Assembly: GCA_938046095.1 (NCBI GenBank)
Contig: CALIXS010000019.1
Span: 50,654-114,653 of the forward strand
Source of the DNA: an uncultured Clostridia bacterium
GTDB lineage: Bacteria > Bacillota > Clostridia > Peptostreptococcales > Anaerovoracaceae
Direction: 5' to 3'
Length of the DNA: 64,000 nucleotides
A program made the position numbers and the translations under genes. The notes under the pieces were generated by a model. That model saw nothing but the letters and a program-made list of their open reading frames with translations. It was not told where the DNA came from and searched no databases. Below are positions 35,683 through 44,475 of the stretch, piece by piece; the first letter of the stretch is position 1, and each line of letters starts with the position of its first letter.

Positions 35683-36549
35683 ATGAAAAAAACGTTATGT
35701 CTTGTTATTGCCCTTATAATCGCGTTCTCCGCGTTGCCGCAGGCTGTATGCGCCGCCGACGGCGAGCCGGAGTTTTTGTTCACCCTGACGGCGGACGGCA
35801 AGGCCGAAAAGGAGGTAAAAACGGGAGACATAATCACGGTGATGTTTTCCCTCAGCCGTACAGACGCCGAGGAACCCTACACGATGAACGCCATGCAGAA
35901 CGAGATACGCTACGACAGCCGTTTTTTCGAGCTTGTGCAGGGGAGCGAGCTCGTAAGCTCGGGTATCAGGTATAAAGATATCGCCATGACGGATTCGTAC
36001 AGAGCATTTTATATGAATTATCTTGACGAAAAGGGAGGCACTCTCTGGCAGCCGTCGGTCAGTATAGGCAGCTTTCAGCTTAAGGTTACGGCCTCTCAGG
36101 GTACTACGGAAATAACAAACAGTGAATACCTCGTTTCGGCACCGGACGGCACCTCGTCGTACAGGGCCGAATGCAGCAATATAACAGTAACCGTCGAGGG
36201 AGAGGGAAAGCCCGCAGATAAAACCGAAACGGGAGAAGCCGCAGGGGCGAACGGACAGGGTGTGCCGCGTGCGCTTGTTGCGATCGGAGCGGCAATCGCA
36301 GGGGTTTTAGCCGCCGTCTTCATACTCCTGCTTGTTATGACGAAAACGGTTTCCTTCAACAGCGCCGGAGGGACGGCGATACCGTCCGTAAGGCTGATCA
36401 GAGGGAGGAAAATAAGCCCGCCTATAAATCCTCATAAAGACGGCGCGGTATTTGCCGGTTGGTATACGGACAAGGCATGTACACAGCCGTGGAGCTTCGA
36501 AAACGATACGGTAAGAAGAAGCATCACGCTTTACGCAAAATGGCGATAA
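35683..36549 (+). CDS. Membrane-anchored single-cohesin protein with a C-terminal InlB-type repeat
   Basis: A 288-residue protein. The signal peptide (1-25) is followed by one cohesin-like domain (about 28-180: VKTGDIITVMFSLSRTDAEE, MQNEIRYDSRFFELVQG, SIGSFQLKVTASQG), a Pro/Gly linker, a membrane helix (about 204-230, LVAIGAAIAGVLAAVFILLL) and an InlB B-repeat-like module (about 233-288: VSFNSAGGTAIPSV, GAVFAGWYTDKACTQPWSF, ITLYAKW). It is the natural anchor for the scaffold's dockerin. The module after the helix should be cytoplasmic by simple topology, which is odd because such repeats are normally extracellular. Confidence 0.82.
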   Translation: MKKTLCLVIALIIAFSALPQAVCAADGEPEFLFTLTADGKAEKEVKTGDIITVMFSLSRTDAEEPYTMNAMQNEIRYDSRFFELVQGSELVSSGIRYKDIAMTDSYRAFYMNYLDEKGGTLWQPSVSIGSFQLKVTASQGTTEITNSEYLVSAPDGTSSYRAECSNITVTVEGEGKPADKTETGEAAGANGQGVPRALVAIGAAIAGVLAAVFILLLVMTKTVSFNSAGGTAIPSVRLIRGRKISPPINPHKDGAVFAGWYTDKACTQPWSFENDTVRRSITLYAKWR

Positions 36550-36595
36550 GCGGCAGGAGCGGCTTCGCGGACACTGCCGTTTTCGGGAGGAACGG

Positions 36596-38536
36596 ATGAA
36601 CAGGAAAAGCACAAGACTGTTGGCAGCGGCATTAGCCGTGCTGATCCTTTTGATCGGTACGGCGGTGTTTGCGTCCGCTCCGCGCGTCGCCCCGGATAAT
36701 CCGATAGAGGACAATACCGAAAGGCTGCAGACGGAAACTCTTTCGGACAACAGGGCTACCGAGGGGCTTAACAGTGACGGCTCGGGCGGTGATAAGCAGG
36801 GCGGTCCGGGTGACGGACGGGACAGTGAGGCGCAAAGCGGCGACAGGGATGAACCGGAAGACACCGAGGACGAGCCCGTACAGAAGCCGGAAAACGAAAA
36901 CCCCGTTCCCGATACGCTGCCGGGGACGGCTCAAAGCGAAGCGAAGGACGGTGAGGGAAAGGCTCCGCCGACGCCGGGCGGCGGAGCACCCGTACAGTCG
37001 GAAACCGGCCCCGGGGGGAGCAATCAGCCCGGAACCGGGGAGGAGCCGTCGGGACCGGGAGAAAACGGCGAGCCGGGAGGCGAGCAGCCGGTCGAGGGTA
37101 TAGTAACCGATCTCAAAAGCTGCGTCATCACGGTACCGGAGCTCGACGAAAATGTACTTAACTTTTATGTGTATTATTCCGATCCGGCGCATAATGCGAG
37201 GATAAAGGTAAACTGCCGTCACGAAAGCGACCACGGAAACGGTGTGTTTCTTAAGCCGAACGGCAGGAATTATTCGGCCGGACTGTCACTCGGGCTGAAT
37301 TATATCCTTGTTCGCTATACTGATAAGGACGGGATCAGAAAAACTCTTCAGTATAATATAACGTATGCGGCGCAAAAGGCAGACGAGGAGCACCCGGAAG
37401 TCGGAAAGAACCCGCCGGAGATAACGACGAACCTCGATTCGTGGAGCGGCAATATAGACGTCGATCAGTTCACGTTTCAGGTATCCGCCAGAGACTATAA
37501 CGGAAACACGATATATTCGAACCATATAACCGTCACGCTCGACGGCGTGTCGGTGATAAATCCGACGGGAATAGGCTCATACGAGTATATGCTCTATTTT
37601 AAGCCGCCAAACGTCGGTTATACGCGCGATTATACGGTAGGCGTACTCGCATGGGATGATGAGGGAAATTCGCGCTACAAGACTTTTGCCGTCACATACT
37701 TTCACAAGGGTGAGGGGATCCCGATAGGCGATGTCACCGTCGTTTTTGATGCGACAACGGTCGGTATGGGGATATTTGAAGCACCGATAGGGGTGGAGCT
37801 GCTCAAGGGCGAAAACGCCGCAAAGGTGCTCGTAAAGGCGCTTGACTATTACGGTTATTCGTATGAGTGCAACGGTACGCTCGACGTGGGCTTCTATCTC
37901 AGCAGGATAATGAGATACGATTCATTTCCGGATAAGGTTCTCATACCGGAGAAGCTGCAGAATATAATAAGGCGCGACGGGATAGACATGTGGCTTGATG
38001 AGTTCAGCCGCGACAGTCTCGGCGAGTACGACTACACGAGGGGCTCGGGCTGGGCCTACGCTATAAACGGCTACTATCCGGGTAAGGCGATGAGCGAATA
38101 TTTCCCTAATCCGGGAGATACTCTGACAGTACGCTACACTCTCGCGTACGGCAAGGATATAGGTTCGCCGATAAGCGGCAACGGGCTCGGACAGTTCACG
38201 AGCTACTGCACGATATGGCGTGACAACAGCGAAATACTGCTGTCGCACTTTTACAGCGAAAAAACAAGGGTCGAGCCGACGTGTACCGAAGACGGCTACA
38301 TAGAGTACGAGTGCCGCGTATGCGGAGAAACGTACAGAGATGTTCTGCCGGCGACGGGGCACAGCTGGAACGAGACGGACAGGCTCGAGCCTACGGAAAC
38401 CGAAGACGGCTACATAGAATATACCTGCGCCGTCTGCGGCGACAAGTACAGGCAGATACTGCCTGCGAAGGGCAGGTCGGAGAAAAAAACAGCTATGCGC
38501 TTTTTAAGGAGGAAAACACGGGTATGCGTGAACTGA
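36596..38536 (+). CDS. Secreted protein with acidic/Pro-Gly linker, DUF4430 domain and two Cys-pair repeats
   Basis: A 646-residue exported protein (signal peptide 1-26). Residues about 40-165 are a low-complexity acidic Gly/Pro/Glu linker. Ig-like modules occupy about 170-370. Residues about 378-525 are a clear DUF4430 (transcobalamin-like C-terminal) domain, including SGWAYAINGYYPGKAMSEYF and DTLTVRYTLAYGKDIG. The end has two tandem Cys-pair repeats (TEDGYIEYECRVCGETYRD and TEDGYIEYTCAVCGDKYRQ), common in Clostridia surface proteins. There is no dockerin or LPXTG motif. The preceding gap contains CGGCAG/CTGCCG, a weak hairpin, and GGGAGG is the ribosome site. Its last 13 bases overlap the moxR-like gene, tying the secreted cluster to the ATPase operon. 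Confidence 0.85.
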   Translation: MNRKSTRLLAAALAVLILLIGTAVFASAPRVAPDNPIEDNTERLQTETLSDNRATEGLNSDGSGGDKQGGPGDGRDSEAQSGDRDEPEDTEDEPVQKPENENPVPDTLPGTAQSEAKDGEGKAPPTPGGGAPVQSETGPGGSNQPGTGEEPSGPGENGEPGGEQPVEGIVTDLKSCVITVPELDENVLNFYVYYSDPAHNARIKVNCRHESDHGNGVFLKPNGRNYSAGLSLGLNYILVRYTDKDGIRKTLQYNITYAAQKADEEHPEVGKNPPEITTNLDSWSGNIDVDQFTFQVSARDYNGNTIYSNHITVTLDGVSVINPTGIGSYEYMLYFKPPNVGYTRDYTVGVLAWDDEGNSRYKTFAVTYFHKGEGIPIGDVTVVFDATTVGMGIFEAPIGVELLKGENAAKVLVKALDYYGYSYECNGTLDVGFYLSRIMRYDSFPDKVLIPEKLQNIIRRDGIDMWLDEFSRDSLGEYDYTRGSGWAYAINGYYPGKAMSEYFPNPGDTLTVRYTLAYGKDIGSPISGNGLGQFTSYCTIWRDNSEILLSHFYSEKTRVEPTCTEDGYIEYECRVCGETYRDVLPATGHSWNETDRLEPTETEDGYIEYTCAVCGDKYRQILPAKGRSEKKTAMRFLRRKTRVCVN

Positions 38537-39471
38537 CGGATAAAATACAGGATGAGATAAGAAAGGTAATAATAGGTAAGGACGAGGTCATAGGAAGGGT
38601 TCTGATGGCGATACTTGCCAAGGGGCATGTTCTGCTCGAGGACGTGCCGGGAGTCGGCAAGACGACGATGGCTATGGCCTTTGCCCGCGTGCTCGGTCTG
38701 ACATCAAAGCGCGTTCAATTCACATCTGACACATTGCCGTCGGACATAATAGGCTTTTCCGTCTACGACAGAGAAGCTGGTAAGCTTTCCTACAAGCCCG
38801 GAGCCGTAATGACGAACCTGCTCCTCGCCGACGAGATAAACAGGACCTCGAGCAAGACGCAGTCCGCACTGCTTGAGGCCATGGAGGAGAGAAGGGTCAC
38901 GGTGGACGGAATCACGCACGTGCTTCCCGAGCCGTTTGTCGTTCTTGCGACCCAAAACCCGGCAGGCTCGGCCGGAACGCAGATGCTTCCCGCATCTCAG
39001 CTCGACAGATTTTTGATGAGGCTGAGTATGGGGTATCCCGACAGGCAGAATCAGATCGAAATAATGAAGGGCCGGCATCATGAGGATCCTCTCGAGCTGT
39101 GCAGGGCGGTCACGGATACGGAAGAGCTCGAGACGCTTATAAGCGAGGTAAGACATGTATACGTATCAGACGCCGTATACGACTACATATCGGCGCTTGC
39201 GGAATCGACGAGAGAAAATATTTACGTTCAGCTCGGGATAAGTCCCCGCGGCGCTCTTGCGCTGTGCAATGCCGCCAAGTCGGCGGCATACCTGAAGAAC
39301 CGCGATTACGTCATCCCTGACGATGTGGAATCCGTAATAAAGGATGTCTGCGCTCACCGCCTTATTCTTTCATCAAAGGCGCGTCTGCGCGAATATACCG
39401 CCGGGATGATTATTGAGAAAACGCTCGAGGAGACAGAAAAGCCTCAGATGCGTGAATTCGAGCGCCCATGA
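38524..39471 (+). CDS. MoxR family AAA+ ATPase
   Basis: A 315-residue AAA+ ATPase of the MoxR/RavA group. Walker A is EDVPGVGKTT near residue 39, Walker B LLADEINRTS near 103, sensor 1 VLATQNP near 145 and the lid (ISPRGALAL near 240) is intact. MoxR proteins act as chaperones that assemble or activate complexes, often beside DUF58 and transglutaminase-like proteins as here. AAGGAGG at 38506-38512 and family length support the start at 38524, inside the end of the upstream gene. Confidence 0.93.
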   Translation: MRELTDKIQDEIRKVIIGKDEVIGRVLMAILAKGHVLLEDVPGVGKTTMAMAFARVLGLTSKRVQFTSDTLPSDIIGFSVYDREAGKLSYKPGAVMTNLLLADEINRTSSKTQSALLEAMEERRVTVDGITHVLPEPFVVLATQNPAGSAGTQMLPASQLDRFLMRLSMGYPDRQNQIEIMKGRHHEDPLELCRAVTDTEELETLISEVRHVYVSDAVYDYISALAESTRENIYVQLGISPRGALALCNAAKSAAYLKNRDYVIPDDVESVIKDVCAHRLILSSKARLREYTAGMIIEKTLEETEKPQMREFERP

Positions 39472-40631
39472 AAGGCGATGTGCTCGGCTCGCGGGCATGT
39501 ATGACGGCGATACTGCTCGTCCTCATAATGATGAGCCTTATCACACGCAGTCCCGCCTACCTAATCGGTGCCGGCTGTTTCGTTCTGATCCCGTTGTTTT
39601 CTTTCGCTGTGAATGCGGCGCTTTCAAAGCGCATTACAATATCCTTTGAGAGCGCGCCCACGAGTCCGCGGGCAGAGGCATCCGAAATAACGCTTATTGC
39701 GGAAAACACCGGCAGACTCGGGGCGGGGAAGCTTTGCTGCGCGGTGGAAATAAAAAACGCCATGACGGGCGATACGTTTGTGCATACCGTGGAAACCTCC
39801 GTTTTGCCGAAAGCAAAAAGCAGAGCGGCATTTATTATGCAGTCTCAGTACTGCGGTCTTGTGACGGCAAGCCTGAAAAGGGCGTATATAACCGACTGGC
39901 TCGGTGTCATTACGACGGCTGTGAAAAGCGACGCTAAAAGCGAAATAACAGTGCTGCCGGATACTTTCAGCCCGCATATCGTCATATCCGTCCCGCCTCC
40001 CGCACCCGAGGAGGACGAGGCGTACTCTCCTGACATAAAGGGCTATGATTGCTCGGAGGTTTTTCAGCTCAGGGATTATGTGCCGGGAGACAGCCTGAGG
40101 CAGATACACTGGAAGCTTTCGGAAAAGGTCGAAAGGCTTGTAGTGCGCGACGGAAGCCTTCCGGCTGCGAGGAGTATGCTCATATTCTGGGATAAAAACG
40201 CTGCAAGAGCGACGGCATCCGAAATGAACACCATGGCGGAGGCGGTGAGCTCGGTATGCAGAGCGCTGACCGACAGGGGAATAGTGTATACGCTCGGCTG
40301 GTGTGCAGGACATGAGACGGTGCTTGAGGAAATAAGCGATACGGAAGGTCTGCTCGCAGCAATTCCGCTGATGCTCAAAACGGGATATGCGGACGGAGAA
40401 TCGTCGGGTGTGGTGATGTATACTGAACAGTACGGGAGATCGCGCTACGGCAAGACGGTATGCATAGCCGCCGCCGTACCTGAAGGGACGGACAGCTTTA
40501 GAAGCTCTGATTTCAGATTGCTTCTCTGCGTCGGCGAAACCGACGGGAATCTTGAGGCTCCCGCCGATATACCTGCCGTCGTTTTTTCTCCGAAGACATA
40601 TATAAGCGATTTGCAGAGTATAGAACTGTGA
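39468..40631 (+). CDS. DUF58 domain protein
   Basis: A 387-residue protein with two N-terminal membrane helices (about 8-45) and a DUF58 region containing the hallmark DYVPGDSLRQIHWKLSEK near residue 200, then a vWA-like fold. It is the usual partner of MoxR ATPases and transglutaminase-like membrane proteins; the molecular role of the trio is not settled. ATGA overlap with the ATPase gene and a TGTGA junction with the next show a tightly coupled operon. Confidence 0.93.
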   Translation: MKGDVLGSRACMTAILLVLIMMSLITRSPAYLIGAGCFVLIPLFSFAVNAALSKRITISFESAPTSPRAEASEITLIAENTGRLGAGKLCCAVEIKNAMTGDTFVHTVETSVLPKAKSRAAFIMQSQYCGLVTASLKRAYITDWLGVITTAVKSDAKSEITVLPDTFSPHIVISVPPPAPEEDEAYSPDIKGYDCSEVFQLRDYVPGDSLRQIHWKLSEKVERLVVRDGSLPAARSMLIFWDKNAARATASEMNTMAEAVSSVCRALTDRGIVYTLGWCAGHETVLEEISDTEGLLAAIPLMLKTGYADGESSGVVMYTEQYGRSRYGKTVCIAAAVPEGTDSFRSSDFRLLLCVGETDGNLEAPADIPAVVFSPKTYISDLQSIEL

Positions 40632-40654
40632 AGCGGCATTTGAGAAGGATACAG

Positions 40655-42919
40655 ATGAAAAAAACGACAATGTCACTGACACGAAAAAAGATGAAAAACG
40701 TGCCGGCACAGGCTTCCTCAATCAGGTGCAGCGCTGCCGCATGTACGTACAGGCAAACCGGCGTACGATATGCGGCCGCTTCCTCTTTTATGATGATAGC
40801 GGGCTGGGCACTTTTATTCAGGTCCGCCTTTACGTCCGTAGAGGCGCCGTGGTATATTTTTGCCGCAGCGGGCAGCGCCCTTTGCTGGCTTCTCATATTT
40901 GCGGCAAAAAGAGGACACGGAGCCGCGGCTGCAGCCGTCGTCTTCACTGCTGCAGTTCTGACGGGCGCGGTATTTTATTCACGCACAGCAGGCGGTATCA
41001 TGCTTCTTGCAAATGATTTCCTATCCTTTCTTACGACAAAGACGGGCCGAATATATCTCGATTTTGACGCCGACGCCGGAGGGGCTCTGCTCGCCGCGTC
41101 GCTGCTTTGGATACTGCTTTGCCTCTTTGCCGCAAAGTCCGCCGCAGATTCGGACCTTCTGCCTGTCGCGCTGCCGCTCGTCGCGAGTGTTTTCGGCGCT
41201 GCGTACGGTTTTTTCGATTCGGGAGCAGGGGAGTCTCTTCTTATTTCGGCTATGCTTCTTATAATGATAAGGCGAGTCCAGTTGAAGGCCGACAGCGCTA
41301 CGGCGGAGAAGGGCTTCGTATTTCATATTACCGCCGTAGTTCTTGCTGCGGCTCTGATGTGCTGTGCGATATCATCGGCGCTTCCCGAAAGCGGCGTACT
41401 GAGAACAGCTGCGGAAAGGTATGATTCGTTCAGATACGGCTCCGAAACCGATTCGATGCCGCACGGCAGACTCTCAGGCCTCGGAGCATGGAGAAAATCC
41501 GATGCCGTAGCACTGAAGCTCGAGGCATCGGAGTACTGCAAACTGTATCTGAGAGGCTTTACCGGCGAGGTCTATACAGGAACCTCGTGGGAGGCGCTCG
41601 ATACAGAAGCCCTTGCAGAATACGAGGCACTTTTTTATTGGCTGCACCGGGACGGCTTTTACGCTCAAAGCATGATTTCGGAAGCGGATAGCGCAGCGGG
41701 AAACGTTACGGAAATACCGGAGCCCGTAAAAATGACCATAGAGAATATAGGGGCATACAGAAAATACGCATATTTTCCATATGCGGTAAGGTATAATGAA
41801 CTGCTCGACAGCAGGCTGATAGGTGACAGCATTGTGCGCGGCGAACAGAAGGAGGAGGCGGAGTACATACCGGGAGGGCTTCCTGAATGGTATTCGGTTC
41901 AGCGTCTGCTTGCGGCAACTCAAAATTCTCCCGATACTGCCGAATATCTGCGGTATGAGCGCAGCTACAAGGATTTTGTATATAAAAACTACCTTCAGCT
42001 CACTCCGGAAAGCATAAGTACATTGAAACGGTATCTCGACACCGACAAAAAAGAACGTACACTTGCAGAAATAAGGAAAGAGATATTCGGCTTTCTTTCC
42101 GACAGCTTGAAGTACGACGAGAATACGGGCGCAGCGAGCGGTGCATCCGATTTTCTGACGTATGTGCTCGATATAGAGCACAAGGGATACAGCGTGCAGT
42201 ATGCGACTGCTACGGTGCTCGCTCTTCGCTACTTCGGCGTTCCGGCTCGTTATCAGGAGGGATATCTCCTGACAAAGGAGGAGGCGGCGGGGCTCACGGA
42301 GGGCGGGGCGATCACCCTCGATGAAAATCACGCCCACGCGTGGGCGGAATACTATCTTGACGGTATGGGCTGGATCCCGTTTGAGGTCACCCCGGGCTAC
42401 GTCGACGAGGATGAATTTGAAACGGGCTGGGAATCGTCCGGAGGCGGTCAGGCCTATAACAGCAATGAACTCATCTACACGCAGGAGGACAAGCCCGACC
42501 GTTTTGATGAAATTTCCGGTCCGCGCAGCCTTATAGAACTCCCGAGGCCTGTGCTTCTTACGGCCGTCGTATGCGCATGTCTGCTCATACTGGCAGTGCT
42601 TGTCGCCGTGTCGGCCGTAAGGCGCAGGCGCCTGAGGAAAGCTCTCGACAGGATGAGAGCTGCCGAACCGGGAGAGGCCATAGCGATGCAGTTCGGCTAC
42701 GCCGTAATGCTCCTGCGCAGAGCGGGGCTCGGGGAGCCGCCGGCGGAGTCGCGCGAGGCTGAGCTTAACCGCGAGGCGATGTTCAGCGATCACGTAATGA
42801 CCGAGGAGCAAAAGGTATTCATGCAGGCTTTTACAGATGAGGTGCTTGGGCGGTGTAAAGCTGTCTGGGGCGTGTTCAGGCGGTTCAAATATCGTTTTAT
42901 AGAGTGCATAGTGCTTTGA
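40655..42919 (+). CDS. Transglutaminase-like membrane protein (catalytic Cys replaced by Ser)
   Basis: A 754-residue membrane protein: about six helices in the first 240 residues, an outer part, a transglutaminase-like domain (about 490-590) and a C-terminal helix (about 630) before a cytoplasmic tail. The His (ENHAHAWAEYYLDGMGW) and downstream Asp/Glu region are present, but where the family has a catalytic Cys (GYCxxFA) the sequence is HKGYSVQYATATVLALRYFG, with Ser. It may be a non-catalytic binding domain. ATG 40655 has AAGGA upstream; a GTG at 40628 overlapping the previous stop would add nine residues. Confidence 0.87.
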   Translation: MKKTTMSLTRKKMKNVPAQASSIRCSAAACTYRQTGVRYAAASSFMMIAGWALLFRSAFTSVEAPWYIFAAAGSALCWLLIFAAKRGHGAAAAAVVFTAAVLTGAVFYSRTAGGIMLLANDFLSFLTTKTGRIYLDFDADAGGALLAASLLWILLCLFAAKSAADSDLLPVALPLVASVFGAAYGFFDSGAGESLLISAMLLIMIRRVQLKADSATAEKGFVFHITAVVLAAALMCCAISSALPESGVLRTAAERYDSFRYGSETDSMPHGRLSGLGAWRKSDAVALKLEASEYCKLYLRGFTGEVYTGTSWEALDTEALAEYEALFYWLHRDGFYAQSMISEADSAAGNVTEIPEPVKMTIENIGAYRKYAYFPYAVRYNELLDSRLIGDSIVRGEQKEEAEYIPGGLPEWYSVQRLLAATQNSPDTAEYLRYERSYKDFVYKNYLQLTPESISTLKRYLDTDKKERTLAEIRKEIFGFLSDSLKYDENTGAASGASDFLTYVLDIEHKGYSVQYATATVLALRYFGVPARYQEGYLLTKEEAAGLTEGGAITLDENHAHAWAEYYLDGMGWIPFEVTPGYVDEDEFETGWESSGGGQAYNSNELIYTQEDKPDRFDEISGPRSLIELPRPVLLTAVVCACLLILAVLVAVSAVRRRRLRKALDRMRAAEPGEAIAMQFGYAVMLLRRAGLGEPPAESREAELNREAMFSDHVMTEEQKVFMQAFTDEVLGRCKAVWGVFRRFKYRFIECIVL

Positions 42920-42936
42920 ACCGACGAGAAGATGAG

Positions 42937-43620
42937 TTACAGAGCGCTGTCGTTTTCGGCAACGGAAATGCTTATCTCAAGATTTCCGTTCCGGCAGCGC
43001 AGCTCATCTATAAGTGCCTTTTCACTTCCGCCTTCGGCGAGCGTGATATCGTAGGTGAGCCTGTTCAGGCTGCCGAGGTTCGTGGTTTTGATCCTGATGA
43101 GAGCGTGCCTTTTCGTATATGCCGAAAAGATGTCGTCGAAGGTGCTCCCGTAGTCTAAATCCTCAGGGAGTGTTATATTGAGAGTCCTGTGCAGACCGTT
43201 TTTCCCTGCCAGTATGAAGCCGAATTTCTCGTATGTGATGTCTGCAAGGCTTATCACGAGCGCGAACAGTGCGGCAAAACCGGGATAACCTATGCCGCAT
43301 GCGAGACCGATCGACATCGAGAAGAAGACGGCACATATTTCGCGCGCCGTGCCGGGATTGGAACGGAAGCGTACGAGCGAAAACGCACCTGCAACGGCTA
43401 CCGAAGCGCCGAGGCTTCCGTTTACCATCATTATTGTAAGAGCAACAATAGGCGGAAGCATTGCTATCGCGCATAGAAAGCCTTTGGATTCGTTTGCCGT
43501 ATGCCCGAACACAAAGGCGATGAATGCGCCGAGGAGAAGAGCCGCCGCAAGACTGATGCTGAACGATTTCAGCGTAAGGGCGGATTCCGCAAATATCGTT
43601 TCAAAAATCTGAGCAGTCAT
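42937..43620 (-). CDS. DUF4956 membrane protein
   Basis: A 227-residue protein with four to five N-terminal membrane helices and a soluble C-terminal domain. MVNGSLGASVAVAGAFSLVRFRSNPGTA near residue 65 is the signature of DUF4956, typically found beside VTC-domain proteins. It probably forms a membrane complex with the VTC protein upstream on the same strand (101-bp gap). It is convergent with the transglutaminase gene with only 17 bases between and no terminator. Confidence 0.9.
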   Translation of the reverse strand: MTAQIFETIFAESALTLKSFSISLAAALLLGAFIAFVFGHTANESKGFLCAIAMLPPIVALTIMMVNGSLGASVAVAGAFSLVRFRSNPGTAREICAVFFSMSIGLACGIGYPGFAALFALVISLADITYEKFGFILAGKNGLHRTLNITLPEDLDYGSTFDDIFSAYTKRHALIRIKTTNLGSLNRLTYDITLAEGGSEKALIDELRCRNGNLEISISVAENDSAL

Positions 43621-43721
43621 ATCCTTAACCTATCCTTTCTTAACTTTTTCTTTCATTTCCTTTCCTGTGCTTTACTTATTCCCGTTAATCGGCAGCTCCC
43701 CTTTGAGTAGCGTTGCCGCCT

Positions 43722-44426
43722 TTATGAGGCGTCGCCGTTCAGCAGCATCTCCATATAGGCGTTTGCATATTTTGAAAAATTCGCTTTATGCAGACCGCAT
43801 TTGCTCAGTACGGCTACGAGCCAGAGCGGTATCCCTCCAGGCGTTTTGATTTCGAGCAATGACTGATCCGCTTCGAGAAGCGGATCACCGCAGGGCGCCG
43901 ACGACAGGTTCAGGTCACTTCTGCGCCAACGGATGTTTTTGTCAAAGGTCATCCTGAGCGACCTGTCAGCGAGCGAGTAATATGCGACTCTGTCATAGCA
44001 TATATATACGCGCGGCTTAAGGTCAGGATAAAATGATCTGAAATAGTCGATTTCGCGCCCTATCTGAGACGATGCAGGCAAAGCCGCGGAGCCTTCCATA
44101 TATCCGCAGGCCTCTTGCAGCGAGGCTTTGAGCCGGCGCTTGTAGACAACCCCATTATATTTTTTCTTGAGCTCAAGGAAGACATAATCATCGTCTTCCG
44201 CTCTGCCGTAGCTGCGCAGCCGCATTTTCTCCTTATAAGGGGGCTTCTCAATGGAGCGCCGTATAAGACGGAAGTCCGGCGTATCAAAATACAGGCTGCA
44301 TATAGTGCTTTTGCCGAATTCGTCCTCGAGCATGCGACCTCTCATAGCTTCTTCGACGATGCCCCTCTGAGCATCGTTCAGAATGTATTTGATCTCATGT
44401 CTCATAAATATATATGTTTCCTTCAC
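43722..44426 (-). CDS. VTC-domain protein (polyphosphate polymerase-like)
   Basis: A 234-residue soluble protein with a VTC domain, the triphosphate-tunnel fold that in yeast Vtc4 makes polyphosphate from ATP. Tunnel-lining basic and acidic strands are seen: MRHEIKYIL (8-16), SLYFDTPDF, YKEKMRLRSYG, VFLELKKKYNGVVYKRR, YICYDRVAYYS, RMTFDKNIRWRR and LLEIKTPGGIPLWL. The GTG at 44426 follows GGGAGGTG by seven bases and is preferred to an in-frame ATG at 44480. Expression is likely governed by the TTAAG direct repeat just upstream. Bacterial members with DUF4956 lack proven activity. Confidence 0.88.
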   Translation of the reverse strand: MKETYIFMRHEIKYILNDAQRGIVEEAMRGRMLEDEFGKSTICSLYFDTPDFRLIRRSIEKPPYKEKMRLRSYGRAEDDDYVFLELKKKYNGVVYKRRLKASLQEACGYMEGSAALPASSQIGREIDYFRSFYPDLKPRVYICYDRVAYYSLADRSLRMTFDKNIRWRRSDLNLSSAPCGDPLLEADQSLLEIKTPGGIPLWLVAVLSKCGLHKANFSKYANAYMEMLLNGDAS

Positions 44427-44475
44427 AGTGCGCACCTCCCTCCGTTGATTTGCTTCTGTACCTGTATGATTGCAC

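Noticed and set aside
38281..38523. N-terminal extension of the MoxR ATPase
   Set aside because: The extra part is the out-of-frame shadow of the DUF4430 protein's Cys repeats; a good ribosome site and family length place the start at 38524.
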